Shown here one piece after another: positions 22,279 through 30,554 of a stretch of DNA of 34,042 nt. The notes beneath the pieces were generated by a model. That model was not told the DNA's origin and searched no databases. It was given only the letters and a program-made list of their open reading frames with translations. Origin of the DNA: an uncultured Acidobacteriia bacterium (GTDB taxonomy: Bacteria; Acidobacteriota; Terriglobia; Bryobacterales; Bryobacteraceae); assembly GCA_903825445.1 (NCBI GenBank), contig CAIKAS010000228.1:1-34042 (forward strand), in the 5' to 3' direction. Each line of letters begins with the position of its first letter. Positions within the stretch are counted from its first letter, which is position 1. Made by a program: the position numbers and the translations under genes.

Positions 22279-22285
22279 TGTTTTC

Positions 22286-23935
22286 CTATAAGAACAGCAA
22301 ATTCAACACCACCAGCGCGCAGCAAACGACAATAGCTAAAGGCACCGGCCGCTGGTACCAGTTTATGCCGGTCTCACGCGGAACCTCGGTAAGCCCGTAG
22401 ACCAGCCCTCGCAGTTCGCTTTCCGCGCGCGGCGTAGTTGCGAGACTTACGACTATTGTCGCGACAAAACAAGTGGACCATGCCGCGATTGCAATCCAGA
22501 AATTCTGCGCCATCGTGGAGGGAAAGCTGTGCAGATTTCCAAGCCAGCCGCCCTTATCTTCGGCCAGAGTAAGTCCATACGTCGCCGCAGCTGCCAGTGT
22601 CCCCGAGAGCAGCCCAAAAAATGCGCCGTGTCCTGTAGTCCGTTTCCAGAACATGCCAAGCAGGAACGTCGCAAACAGCGGCGCGTTCACGAAACCGAAG
22701 ATCAGCTGCAGGAAATCCATGATGTTGTTAAAGTGCGTCGCCAGATAAGCGGTGGCAATCGACAATACGATGCCCACAACAGTCGTAATCCGGCCCACCG
22801 TAAGGTAGTGCTTGTCGCTTGCCTTCGGCCGGATGTAACCCTGATAAATGTCATAGGTGAACACCGTATTGAAAGCGGTCACATTGCCCGCCATACCGGA
22901 CATGAATGACGCCATCAGGGCAGTAAGGCCAACTCCCAGCATCCCGCTCGGATAGAACTGGGCCATCAGCGTGGTGAGCGCCTGATCGTAGTCGTAGCCC
23001 GTGCCCTTCATGGGAAGCGAGTAGCCGCTCCCGGCCTTTGTCAGCGCCAGCGCCGCAATGCCAGGTACGATCACGATGAACGGCATGATCATCTTCGGGA
23101 ATGCCGCCAGCAGCGGCGTGCGGCGCGCGTCCGACATATTCTCCGCGGCCATGGCGCGCTGAACCACAAGGAAGTCCGTACACCAGTAGCCGAACGAAAG
23201 GACGAAGCCGAGGCCCGCGAACAGGCCGAAAGCTTCCACTCCCATCGGGTTCTGATTTGAGGACCCGATGTACTTCCAGGTGTGTGTCATCACGTCCGGC
23301 AGCTTCTGCTGCAACCCGCTCCAGCCGCCGGCGCGATGCACCGCGAGTATCGAGAGTGGCGAGAAGCCGATCACGATCAGGAAGAACTGCAGAACTTCGT
23401 TATAGATGGCGCTGCGCAAACCACCCATATAGGTGTACACGAGCACGATCGCCGCCGAAAGCAGCACAGACGCATCGAAGCTCCACCCAAGCACCAGCTG
23501 GAACATCCTCCCCAGCGCATACATCGAGATGCCGGAAGAAAACAGCGTCATGATCGCGAAAGCGATGGCGTTGAGACCGCGTGTCTTTTCATCGAAGCGC
23601 AGCTTCAGATACTCAGGGACGGAGCGCGCGCGGCTGCCGTAATAGAACGGCATCATGAACACGCCGACGAAAAGCATCGCGGGCACAGCGCCGATCCAGT
23701 AAAAGTGCGCTGTCATGATGCCGTACTTCGCTCCGGACGCGCACATACCGACCACTTCCTGCGCGCCAAGATTCGCCGCCAGAAAAGCCAGGCTGGTAAT
23801 CCAGAGCGGCACCTTGTGGCCAGCCGTAAGAAAATCTCCGGCCGACGTCACCGACTTCCGCAAACGCCATCCAATACCAAGCACGAAGGAGAAATACAGG
23901 ATCAGAATCGCGTAGTCGATCGTCGAGAGCTTCAA
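22286..23935 (-). CDS. Sodium:solute symporter (SSS family), probable galactose/sugar transporter
   Basis: The product is 549 aa from a TTG start with AAAGG eight bases upstream. It has about 13-14 hydrophobic helices. The SSS pattern begins with YAILILYFSFVLGIGW, then SAGDFLTAGHKVPLWITSLA, the unwound helix SLAFLAANLGAQEVVGMCAS, and the GFVLSFGYWCTDFLVVQRAM segment typical of sugar-type (SGLT/vSGLT) members. It is followed by a small membrane protein and galK, so Na+-coupled galactose uptake is the likely job; other sugars are possible. Confidence 0.92.
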   Translation of the reverse strand: MKLSTIDYAILILYFSFVLGIGWRLRKSVTSAGDFLTAGHKVPLWITSLAFLAANLGAQEVVGMCASGAKYGIMTAHFYWIGAVPAMLFVGVFMMPFYYGSRARSVPEYLKLRFDEKTRGLNAIAFAIMTLFSSGISMYALGRMFQLVLGWSFDASVLLSAAIVLVYTYMGGLRSAIYNEVLQFFLIVIGFSPLSILAVHRAGGWSGLQQKLPDVMTHTWKYIGSSNQNPMGVEAFGLFAGLGFVLSFGYWCTDFLVVQRAMAAENMSDARRTPLLAAFPKMIMPFIVIVPGIAALALTKAGSGYSLPMKGTGYDYDQALTTLMAQFYPSGMLGVGLTALMASFMSGMAGNVTAFNTVFTYDIYQGYIRPKASDKHYLTVGRITTVVGIVLSIATAYLATHFNNIMDFLQLIFGFVNAPLFATFLLGMFWKRTTGHGAFFGLLSGTLAAAATYGLTLAEDKGGWLGNLHSFPSTMAQNFWIAIAAWSTCFVATIVVSLATTPRAESELRGLVYGLTEVPRETGINWYQRPVPLAIVVCCALVVLNLLFL

Positions 23936-24023
23936 AGAGGAAACCTTTCAGCCTGCGAACAGGGCAAGTTGAGAGGTTATAACTTTATGAGCGGAAAGGC
24001 AAGCTGCAACCACCTGGCAATCC

Positions 24024-25778
24024 TCAGGCCACCAGCGCGCCGGCCTCGCCCACCTGCTGGCGCCACATCGCGTAATACAGGCCCTTGCGTTCTACCAGTT
24101 CCTCATGAGCCCCTGCTTCCACAATCCGGCCGCGTTCCAGCACGTAGATGCAGTCCGCGTGCATCACGGTCGATAAACGGTGGGCAATCAGGATGGTGAT
24201 GGCGTCGCGGCTCTCGGCAACCGCGCGGATCGTCTGGCTGATCTCTTCTTCGGTCAACGAATCCAGTGAAGAGGTCGCCTCGTCGAATACCAGCAGCTGT
24301 GGCTGGCGCAGCAACGCACGGGCAATCGAAAGGCGCTGTTTCTCGCCGCCGGATACCTTCACTCCGCCTTCGCCGATCACGGTATCGAGTCCACGATCCG
24401 CCCGCGCCAGCAGCGTCTGCACCGACGCCGCCCGCAACACGTCCATGCACTCGTCATCGGTCGCATCCGGCTGCACGAACAGCAGGTTCTCCCGTATCGA
24501 GCCGGAGAACAGCTGCGCATCCTGCGTCACAAACCCGATGCGCTTGCGCAGCCCATCGATATCCACCTCGTCCTCCGGCGTCCCGTTGTAATGAATATGG
24601 CCGGATTTCGGACGATACAGACCCACCAGCAGTTTCACCAGCGTGGTCTTGCCTGCGCCCGACGGCCCGACGAAGGCGATTGTTTTCCCACGCGTGACAG
24701 TGAATGAAATATTACGCAGAGCGGGCGCGTTCGCCGTCTGGTGCTGAAAGCCGACGTTGCGAAACTCCAGCGTGTCTAGTTCGCCGATATGGACCGGCTT
24801 TTCCGGGCGCGGCTCCGGCTTCATCGCCAGGATCGTCTCGAAATTCTGCAGCGAAACCTCGGTCTCGCGATAAGTATTCACTACGTTTCCCAACTCCTGC
24901 AGCGGGCCAAAAATGAAGAACGAATAAATGAAAAGCGAGAAAAACTGCCCCACGGTAATCCGCTGCGTAAAAATCAGATAGAGCATCAGAAACAAGATGC
25001 TCGTCCGCAGCATGTTCACAAACGTCCCCTGCACAAAGCTCAAACTCCTCAGATACCGGACCTTCTTCAGTTCCAGCTTCAGGATCTTCGCAGTCGTGGC
25101 ATTCAGCCGCCCAATCTCCTGTTGCGCCAGCCCCAGACTCTTCACGAGCTCAATATTTCGCAATGATTCCGTGGTTGATCCGGCCAGCGCTGTCGTCTCC
25201 CGCACGATGACCTGCTGAACGGTCTTGATCTTGCCGCTTAGCAGCGAACTGAGTCCGCCGAGCAAAGGAATCGTCAGCAGGTAAGCCGGCCCAATCGCCC
25301 AATGAACATTGGCCGCGTAAATCATCACGAAGATCACGCCAATCACCGTCGTGAACAAAAGGTTGACGGATATCTGGATCAGCTTCTCCACATCGATCCG
25401 AACCTTTTGAAGTTTCCCCAGCGTCTCGCCGCTGCGCTGATCTTCGAAATCGGCATAGGGCAATTCGAGCGAATGACGGATGCCATCCGCGTATATCCGC
25501 GCCCCCACCTGCTGCGTGATCAGATTAACGTAGTAATCCTGAAAATTCTTAGCTACGCGCGAAACGAACGCCACGCCCACCGCGGCGCCCAGCAACAGGC
25601 TCACGCCGTGGATGAATTGCCCAAGCGTGTATTCGTGATAACGAGTCGCATACGAATCGATGATGTGCCGGAAAATCAACGGATCCAGCAGCGAAAATAC
25701 CTGATTGATCGCGGCGAGTATTAGCGCGACAACAACTAATCCCCAGTAATCGCGCAGGTAACGGTAGAGCGTAGACAT
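24024..25778 (-). CDS. ABC transporter, fused permease and ATPase (exporter type)
   Basis: The product is 584 aa, a half-transporter. Residues about 1-310 hold six membrane helices of the type I exporter fold. Residues about 340-575 are the ATPase with Walker A GPSGAGKTT, Q-loop FVTQDAQLFSG, signature VSGGEKQRLS, Walker B LLVFDEATSSLD and switch His in LIAHRLSTV. It acts as a homodimer or with another half. The substrate could be a lipid, drug or peptide. The gene stands alone between the galactose operon and the DedA-rhodanese gene, on the same strand, with 43 bp to the latter. Confidence 0.95.
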   Translation of the reverse strand: MSTLYRYLRDYWGLVVVALILAAINQVFSLLDPLIFRHIIDSYATRYHEYTLGQFIHGVSLLLGAAVGVAFVSRVAKNFQDYYVNLITQQVGARIYADGIRHSLELPYADFEDQRSGETLGKLQKVRIDVEKLIQISVNLLFTTVIGVIFVMIYAANVHWAIGPAYLLTIPLLGGLSSLLSGKIKTVQQVIVRETTALAGSTTESLRNIELVKSLGLAQQEIGRLNATTAKILKLELKKVRYLRSLSFVQGTFVNMLRTSILFLMLYLIFTQRITVGQFFSLFIYSFFIFGPLQELGNVVNTYRETEVSLQNFETILAMKPEPRPEKPVHIGELDTLEFRNVGFQHQTANAPALRNISFTVTRGKTIAFVGPSGAGKTTLVKLLVGLYRPKSGHIHYNGTPEDEVDIDGLRKRIGFVTQDAQLFSGSIRENLLFVQPDATDDECMDVLRAASVQTLLARADRGLDTVIGEGGVKVSGGEKQRLSIARALLRQPQLLVFDEATSSLDSLTEEEISQTIRAVAESRDAITILIAHRLSTVMHADCIYVLERGRIVEAGAHEELVERKGLYYAMWRQQVGEAGALVA

Positions 25779-25821
25779 AATTCAACGATACGTCAGCATG
25801 GTCTCTGTAAAGCCGTGCCTC

Positions 25822-26760
25822 TTAGTGAGTGGCCACAACGGATTCCCCCACCGGAAAACCAAGTTCCTTCCACACCGGAAAGCCGCCCTCCAGCGGGCGC
25901 ACACGCTTCACACCGTGTTTCTTCAGCCGCAGCGCCGCGCGCGCGCTCGAAATCTCGTTGGGGCATGAACAATAAAGCACAATCTCAGCGCCATCAATTC
26001 CCGCCACCAGCCCTTCCAGATCGTCGTCCGTCGGCGTCAGTGAGCCCGCAATAGTGCCCTCCGCGCGCTCAAAGTCGCTGCGAAGATCGATCACAACAAC
26101 CTTCTCGCCTGCATCCATACGCCGCTTAAGCTCGTGTGGCGTGATGCGGGCAATGCGCAGGTCGCGATAAACCCGCTGCCTCTGAAAGTACTTAAACCCG
26201 ATATAGAGCAATAGGCCCGCCAGCAGCACCACCAGCAGCCCGGACCCAAGCCGTGAGAGGTACAGCGCTACCACCTCCAGCTGATCCCTGAACCACCAGC
26301 CCGTCCAGAGAAATACCCCCGACCACAGCAGCGATCCCGCAGTATCCATCACCAGAAACTTCAACGCACCCACACGGAACATTCCCGCCATAGGCGGCGC
26401 AATCGTGCTCAAACCAGGCACAAACTTGGCAAACAAGAGCCAGTTCACACCGTACTTCCCATAACTCGTTCGCGTTTTTTGCACGCAGGTATCCGGCTCC
26501 AGTGAAATCCGGCAAAACACGTCCAGAATGGAAACCCCACGCCACCGTCCCAGCACAAACCACAGCGAATCCCCCGTAACAGACGCAATCACGGCAAGCG
26601 ACCATGCCGCGGACATGCTCATCCGGCCGATACCCGCCAGCGCACCGGCAGCCAAAAGCATCGGTGTGGCTGGAATTGGCAATCCCGACTGTTCTGCCAG
26701 CACGAACGCAAACAAAAACGCGTACCCGTGTTGCAGCAGGAACTGGACCGAGGCATTCAT
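25822..26760 (-). CDS. DedA-family membrane protein fused to a C-terminal rhodanese domain
   Basis: The product is 312 aa. Residues about 1-200 are a DedA/SNARE-associated domain: EQSGLPIPATPMLLAAGAL, the re-entrant-type FAKFVPGLSTIAPPMAG with the family Arg replaced by Lys in FxKFVPG, and helices to about residue 200. Residues about 210-305 are a rhodanese-like domain: VVVIDLRSDFERAEGTIAGS, then the loop LYCSCPNEISSARAA with an active-site Cys, and PLEGGFPVWKELGFP. DedA proteins help flip undecaprenyl phosphate or other lipids; the rhodanese part may carry sulfur or respond to redox. This fusion is known elsewhere. Confidence 0.9.
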   Translation of the reverse strand: MNASVQFLLQHGYAFLFAFVLAEQSGLPIPATPMLLAAGALAGIGRMSMSAAWSLAVIASVTGDSLWFVLGRWRGVSILDVFCRISLEPDTCVQKTRTSYGKYGVNWLLFAKFVPGLSTIAPPMAGMFRVGALKFLVMDTAGSLLWSGVFLWTGWWFRDQLEVVALYLSRLGSGLLVVLLAGLLLYIGFKYFQRQRVYRDLRIARITPHELKRRMDAGEKVVVIDLRSDFERAEGTIAGSLTPTDDDLEGLVAGIDGAEIVLYCSCPNEISSARAALRLKKHGVKRVRPLEGGFPVWKELGFPVGESVVATH

Positions 26761-26854
26761 TTCGACTTCTATGATGACGCGGGGTATGCTCGTGATTCAG
26801 AATTAGCCGGTGCATCTCCCTGCCGTGGCAGGCTTTTCGGCCCGCACTCCCGGC

Positions 26855-26863
26855 TGTCATAAT
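26855..26863 (+). promoter_or_regulatory. Extended -10 element before the PKD-protein gene
   Basis: TG-T-CATAAT (TG at 26855-26856, hexamer 26858-26863) ends 10 nt before the GTG at 26874. There is no Shine-Dalgarno in the gap, so initiation may be leaderless or near-leaderless. Confidence 0.5.
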
Positions 26864-26873
26864 TCCTTAAGCC

Positions 26874-27941
26874 GTGAAACACTATCTCTTCCTCACCGCC
26901 GCCCTCTTCTGTCTTGCCGCCCATGCTGCGGACCGGCCGGGCGTCACCTTCAAAATCTTCCAGTTCCCCGCCGACAAAATTCCCCGAATCGATGGCAACC
27001 CGGAAGACTGGTCAATCGTCCCCGACGACTACGCCATCGGCATGGATCAACTCGTCGACGATACTCATCCGGACCGCAAGCCCGACCCGAAAGATCTCGA
27101 CGTCAAAGTCAAAGTTGGCTGGGTCAAGGGTCTGAATCGGCTCTTCTTTCTCTATCAGGCCTACGACAACTACTGGGATTTCGCTCAGCCCGGACTTCAC
27201 AACGACATCTTTGAACTCGTCGTCGATGGCGACATGTCCGGCGGCCCGTTAATCGAAAGCCTGCGACCCGACAAGAACATGAGCGAGCGCGACGCCCATT
27301 TCTCCATGCACGGCGTGACCGCGCAAAATTACCACATCATGACGCCGCCGCTCGGCAAGGATTGGGCTCTGGCGTGGGGCTGCAATTCGTATGTCAAGAA
27401 TCTGCCCTATGCAAACGCTGCCTACAACTACAATTTCAAACCAGGCGAATCCGGCAAACTTACACTGGAATTCTGGATCACACCTTTCGACTATGCCGGT
27501 TGCGAAGGTCCCCAGCGTGCCGTGGAATCCGTTTTGACTGAGGATAAGCTGATCGGTCTGTCCTGGGCAGTCCTCGATTACGATAACGCCAACGACCCGG
27601 CGCATGCCTTCTGGAATCTCTCCCGCCAGCACACCATGTACGGCAACGCCGATCAACTGGTCACTTTCCGTCTGATGCCGCTCGAACCACAGTTCCGGAA
27701 GTTTGAAGCCAACTGGAGTTTCAAAATCCTCGACATGGACCGCCGGCTGGTCGCATTTAAGGACGAAACTACCGGCAAGGCAACCGCATGGAAGTGGACT
27801 TTCGGCGATGGCACGCAATCCGCCGAACAAAACCCCGTCCACCAGTACACGAAGGGCGGAGACTACACGGTAGTGCTGGAGGCTGAAGGTCCCGAAGGCA
27901 AATCGCGTCGCGAAAAAATCTGGGATGTGGCAGTTCGCTGA
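26874..27941 (+). CDS. Secreted protein with N-terminal CBM9/DOMON-like domain and C-terminal PKD domain
   Basis: The product is 355 aa from a GTG start. A signal peptide (KHYLFLTAALFCLAAHA) is cut near residue 20. Residues about 25-260 resemble a family 9 carbohydrate-binding/DOMON-type fold: PRIDGNPEDWSIVPDDY, then VKVGWVKGLNRLFFLYQAYD and NDIFELVVDGDMSGG, with a possible acidic metal site. Residues about 285-355 are a PKD domain with the diagnostic WTFGDGTQSAEQNPVHQY and YTVVLEAEG. Such proteins bind glycans or other surface ligands. No catalytic motif is seen. It converges on a methyltransferase gene with 10 bp between. Confidence 0.75.
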   Translation: MKHYLFLTAALFCLAAHAADRPGVTFKIFQFPADKIPRIDGNPEDWSIVPDDYAIGMDQLVDDTHPDRKPDPKDLDVKVKVGWVKGLNRLFFLYQAYDNYWDFAQPGLHNDIFELVVDGDMSGGPLIESLRPDKNMSERDAHFSMHGVTAQNYHIMTPPLGKDWALAWGCNSYVKNLPYANAAYNYNFKPGESGKLTLEFWITPFDYAGCEGPQRAVESVLTEDKLIGLSWAVLDYDNANDPAHAFWNLSRQHTMYGNADQLVTFRLMPLEPQFRKFEANWSFKILDMDRRLVAFKDETTGKATAWKWTFGDGTQSAEQNPVHQYTKGGDYTVVLEAEGPEGKSRREKIWDVAVR

Positions 27942-27951
27942 AGTTCACGCC

Positions 27952-28734
27952 TCATGCACGGCCGACCACTGCGGATAGTGCGAGCGCTTGCCGCTGCAAA
28001 TCTGACCGCACCCACGCGGCGTAGCTGGTGCGGGCCTCCTGCATTAGAGCGGAGGAACAAAATCCGGCCGCAGCAATGCGTTCACCGACGTTGTCGATGA
28101 CATCGACCCACAGGGCTGCACGCGAATCGAAGTCGGCCTCACCGCGACAGGCAATCTCGTCCTGAACGTGAATCTCAACATCGATGAGCCCGGCGTCCTG
28201 GAACAAGACCGGAAGGTGATCCGCCATTTCGTTGTCCCACTGGTTTGCCGCACGCCAGGCATGAAACGCCTGGTAGAAGGTCTGGAACTCCCGTGGTGGT
28301 TCCGGCTCCCATGTATTTTGCGCGTGACTGTAATCGAGAACAACGACAAGCCCGCCTGGCTTCGTCGCGCGGGCCATACTGCGCACGGCTCTCTCAGGGA
28401 GCGCAATCCACTGTAGTGTTCGGGCAGCGGTGACTATGTCGAATTGCTGGTTCCGGTCAAGTTCGGTGGCGTCGCCGCAAACAAGGGTGAGGTTCGGAAT
28501 ATCGGCGCTGGCTTCTCTCGCAATGGCCAGGAGACTTTCGTCACGGTCAATGCCGAGTACACAGCCGCCCGGTGCAACGGCTTTGGCGATACCCACAGTG
28601 ATAGCGCCCACACCACAGCCAACATCGAGCACCGAAAGGCCGGGGCGCAACAGCCCCGCAAGAATCCGGTGATCCTGTTCCAACGTCCGGCGGCCCAGAA
28701 TCCGCGGGTCGGAGCGATGTGACTGTGCAGACAT
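27952..28734 (-). CDS. SAM-dependent methyltransferase (class I, UbiE/COG2226-like)
   Basis: The product is 260 aa. Class I motifs: LSVLDVGCGVGAITVGIA (SAM loop), the acidic residue after CVLGIDRDES, and VCGDATELDRNQQFDIV, then the KPGGLVVVLDYS strand. The C-terminal third is variable and would hold the substrate site. The substrate is unknown; neighbours do not help. Confidence 0.88.
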   Translation of the reverse strand: MSAQSHRSDPRILGRRTLEQDHRILAGLLRPGLSVLDVGCGVGAITVGIAKAVAPGGCVLGIDRDESLLAIAREASADIPNLTLVCGDATELDRNQQFDIVTAARTLQWIALPERAVRSMARATKPGGLVVVLDYSHAQNTWEPEPPREFQTFYQAFHAWRAANQWDNEMADHLPVLFQDAGLIDVEIHVQDEIACRGEADFDSRAALWVDVIDNVGERIAAAGFCSSALMQEARTSYAAWVRSDLQRQALALSAVVGRA

Positions 28735-28796
28735 GCAGCCACATTAGCAAGCACAATGGGTCGCTCGCGCTCAGCCGGAGCGGAAGCCGAATTGAA

Positions 28797-29045
28797 TCAG
28801 GCGCTGCGCCGCAACGGCACCGCAACTTCTTCAACTTGCGCTGCACTGCCTTGGGCGGTGTTTGCCCTGTAGAGTGACATCTGCAACTCCCCCAGTTGCT
28901 GACTAAAAGATGTCGGGCTGACAGACAGACCCGCCAACGACAGTCCCGCGGTCTCCCTGCCAGGTCCGTATCTTGATGTTTCCACTGTCTCTTTCGTCTC
29001 AGCCTGCCATTTTCGATAACGTGTTGCGAGCGAATTCCAGTCCAT
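28797..29045 (-). CDS. Hypothetical 82-aa protein downstream of the sugar transferase
   Basis: I choose ATG 29045, which has AAGGAG three bases upstream, a strong but close ribosome binding site; the frame is open to a TTG at 29096. The product begins MDWNSLATRYRKWQAETKE, is helical and polar, and then has a Ser/Leu-rich stretch (LSLAGLSVSPTSFSQQLGEL). It has no signal peptide and no helix long enough to span a membrane. I do not recognise it. It lies 68 bp after the glycosylphosphotransferase on the same strand and could be cotranscribed. Confidence 0.5.
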   Translation of the reverse strand: MDWNSLATRYRKWQAETKETVETSRYGPGRETAGLSLAGLSVSPTSFSQQLGELQMSLYRANTAQGSAAQVEEVAVPLRRSA

Positions 29046-29113
29046 GGGCTCCTTATCGGCTGGAATTGCCAGTTTATCGAGAACTCTTTGTATCAAAAAT
29101 TACAGGCGGGCGT

Positions 29114-30439
29114 TTATTCTTCCCCAAGGGGAAGGACACTGCGCAGGGCATGCAGAAGTATATATGCGTCAAGGGCAATCGACATGTGCTTGGTGTAGTA
29201 CAGATCGGTCTCTACAGAGCGAATCGCGTCGGGAATATCTGTTTCGGCGGTTTGAATTTGCGTCCACCCGGTAAGCCCCGGCTTCACCGTTTGGCGCTGT
29301 CGATAAATCGGGATCGTCGAAGAAAGGAACTCGGCGAATTCCACTCTCACCGGCTCCGGACCCACCAGAGACATCTCGCCCCGCACAACGCTTCCAACAC
29401 GGGGCAGGTATTCCATGTGAAGCGCGCGGATAATCCGGCCCATCGCCGTGACCTTATCCGGGTTGTCCATCTCGGCGCAGCGAAGTCGGCTGGCAACAAA
29501 CGGAATGCCGTTAAGTCCCGCAAATGTTTCCGAGAGTAGTGCGGGGCCGCGTGACGTAAGACGAATGGCCAGCCTCGCCACAGCAATCACGGGAACCGCG
29601 CAGATGTAAGCGACGAGCCCCAGAATGTTGGAATATATCGACTGCATCGCCATCACACCAGGCGCCACCGCGAGTTCGTTGGCGAAAACGATCTGGGATG
29701 GACGAAAAGTCCTTGAACAAACACGGCCACACACCAGCTCATATGTGCTGCCCGCTTCTTCCACCGCGATTCCTTTTCTCTTGGCCCCAACAAGCGCCTC
29801 CACGGGCAGTCGGCGACGCATTTCCTCCGTGCCTGCAACGATTCGCCTGACCTTGAGCTCGTCCACCAGTTCCGTCAGGTTATCGATGGTGCCCACCACA
29901 CTGCCGCCACCCGCGACCTTCGTGCCCAGGGCAGGCGATTCGGAAAGGAAGCCAGCCACGGAAAAGCCCAGTTCGGGACGTGCCGCCACGTTGGAAGCGA
30001 TCTCGCAGACCACGTCATCGACACCCAGGAAAAGAATCGGCTCAGTCGGAAAGATCTTCTTTAACAGCGCCGCATAGGCAATTCGCCAGTTAATCATCAC
30101 CAGAAAATTCAATGCGACGCCACAAAGCATCACCCATCGGCCAGTCTGAAGCCCGCCTCCCGTGTAGGCGAGCACTCCCTGCAGCAACAGAACCATCCCG
30201 AAAACGCTGCATAACTGCAGCACCAGCGCCACTCTGGACTTCCATTGAAGATTCCGGTACAGGCCGTTAAAGAAGCAACTAACCACTACGCTGAGGGCGG
30301 CGATCCCAACGGCGACAATGCGTTCGCGGTTCAGACCCTGGACACCAAAAAAATAGACGGCGGCGGCGAAAAAGCAGACGAATGAGACCAGTAACTCGGA
30401 AAGAAGCAGTACGGAGATGCGTTCGGGCAGCAGTCTCAT
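29114..30439 (-). CDS. Polyprenyl glycosylphosphotransferase-like sugar transferase with atypical catalytic core
   Basis: The product is 441 aa. The first 125 residues hold four hydrophobic helices, residues about 135-250 form a CoA-binding-like Rossmann domain (EPILFLGVDDVVCEIASNVA), and the last 180 form a bacterial sugar-transferase domain with its re-entrant membrane helix. Members attach a sugar-1-phosphate to undecaprenyl phosphate, starting exopolysaccharide repeat units. The domain has RGEMSLVGPEPVR and KPGLTGWTQI but lacks the initial KR.FD motif. The usual SLDELPQ reads HMEYLPR, so the catalytic Asp-Glu dyad becomes Glu343-Tyr344. The protein could be a variant enzyme or a non-catalytic paralogue. 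Confidence 0.85.
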   Translation of the reverse strand: MRLLPERISVLLLSELLVSFVCFFAAAVYFFGVQGLNRERIVAVGIAALSVVVSCFFNGLYRNLQWKSRVALVLQLCSVFGMVLLLQGVLAYTGGGLQTGRWVMLCGVALNFLVMINWRIAYAALLKKIFPTEPILFLGVDDVVCEIASNVAARPELGFSVAGFLSESPALGTKVAGGGSVVGTIDNLTELVDELKVRRIVAGTEEMRRRLPVEALVGAKRKGIAVEEAGSTYELVCGRVCSRTFRPSQIVFANELAVAPGVMAMQSIYSNILGLVAYICAVPVIAVARLAIRLTSRGPALLSETFAGLNGIPFVASRLRCAEMDNPDKVTAMGRIIRALHMEYLPRVGSVVRGEMSLVGPEPVRVEFAEFLSSTIPIYRQRQTVKPGLTGWTQIQTAETDIPDAIRSVETDLYYTKHMSIALDAYILLHALRSVLPLGEE

Positions 30440-30554
30440 CGGATGTCGTGTTACCCGAATAAAGAAACGGGACTGAACCTAACATAGCAGCCGTGGGACA
30501 TGCCTTCAGCTTGTCCCTCCCCGGCACTCTGAAGGACTTCTGCCACGCGGGCCC

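Noticed and set aside
23282..24199. 305-aa frame antisense to the symporter
   Set aside because: Shadow of the symporter coding strand; no motifs and no plausible start signals.
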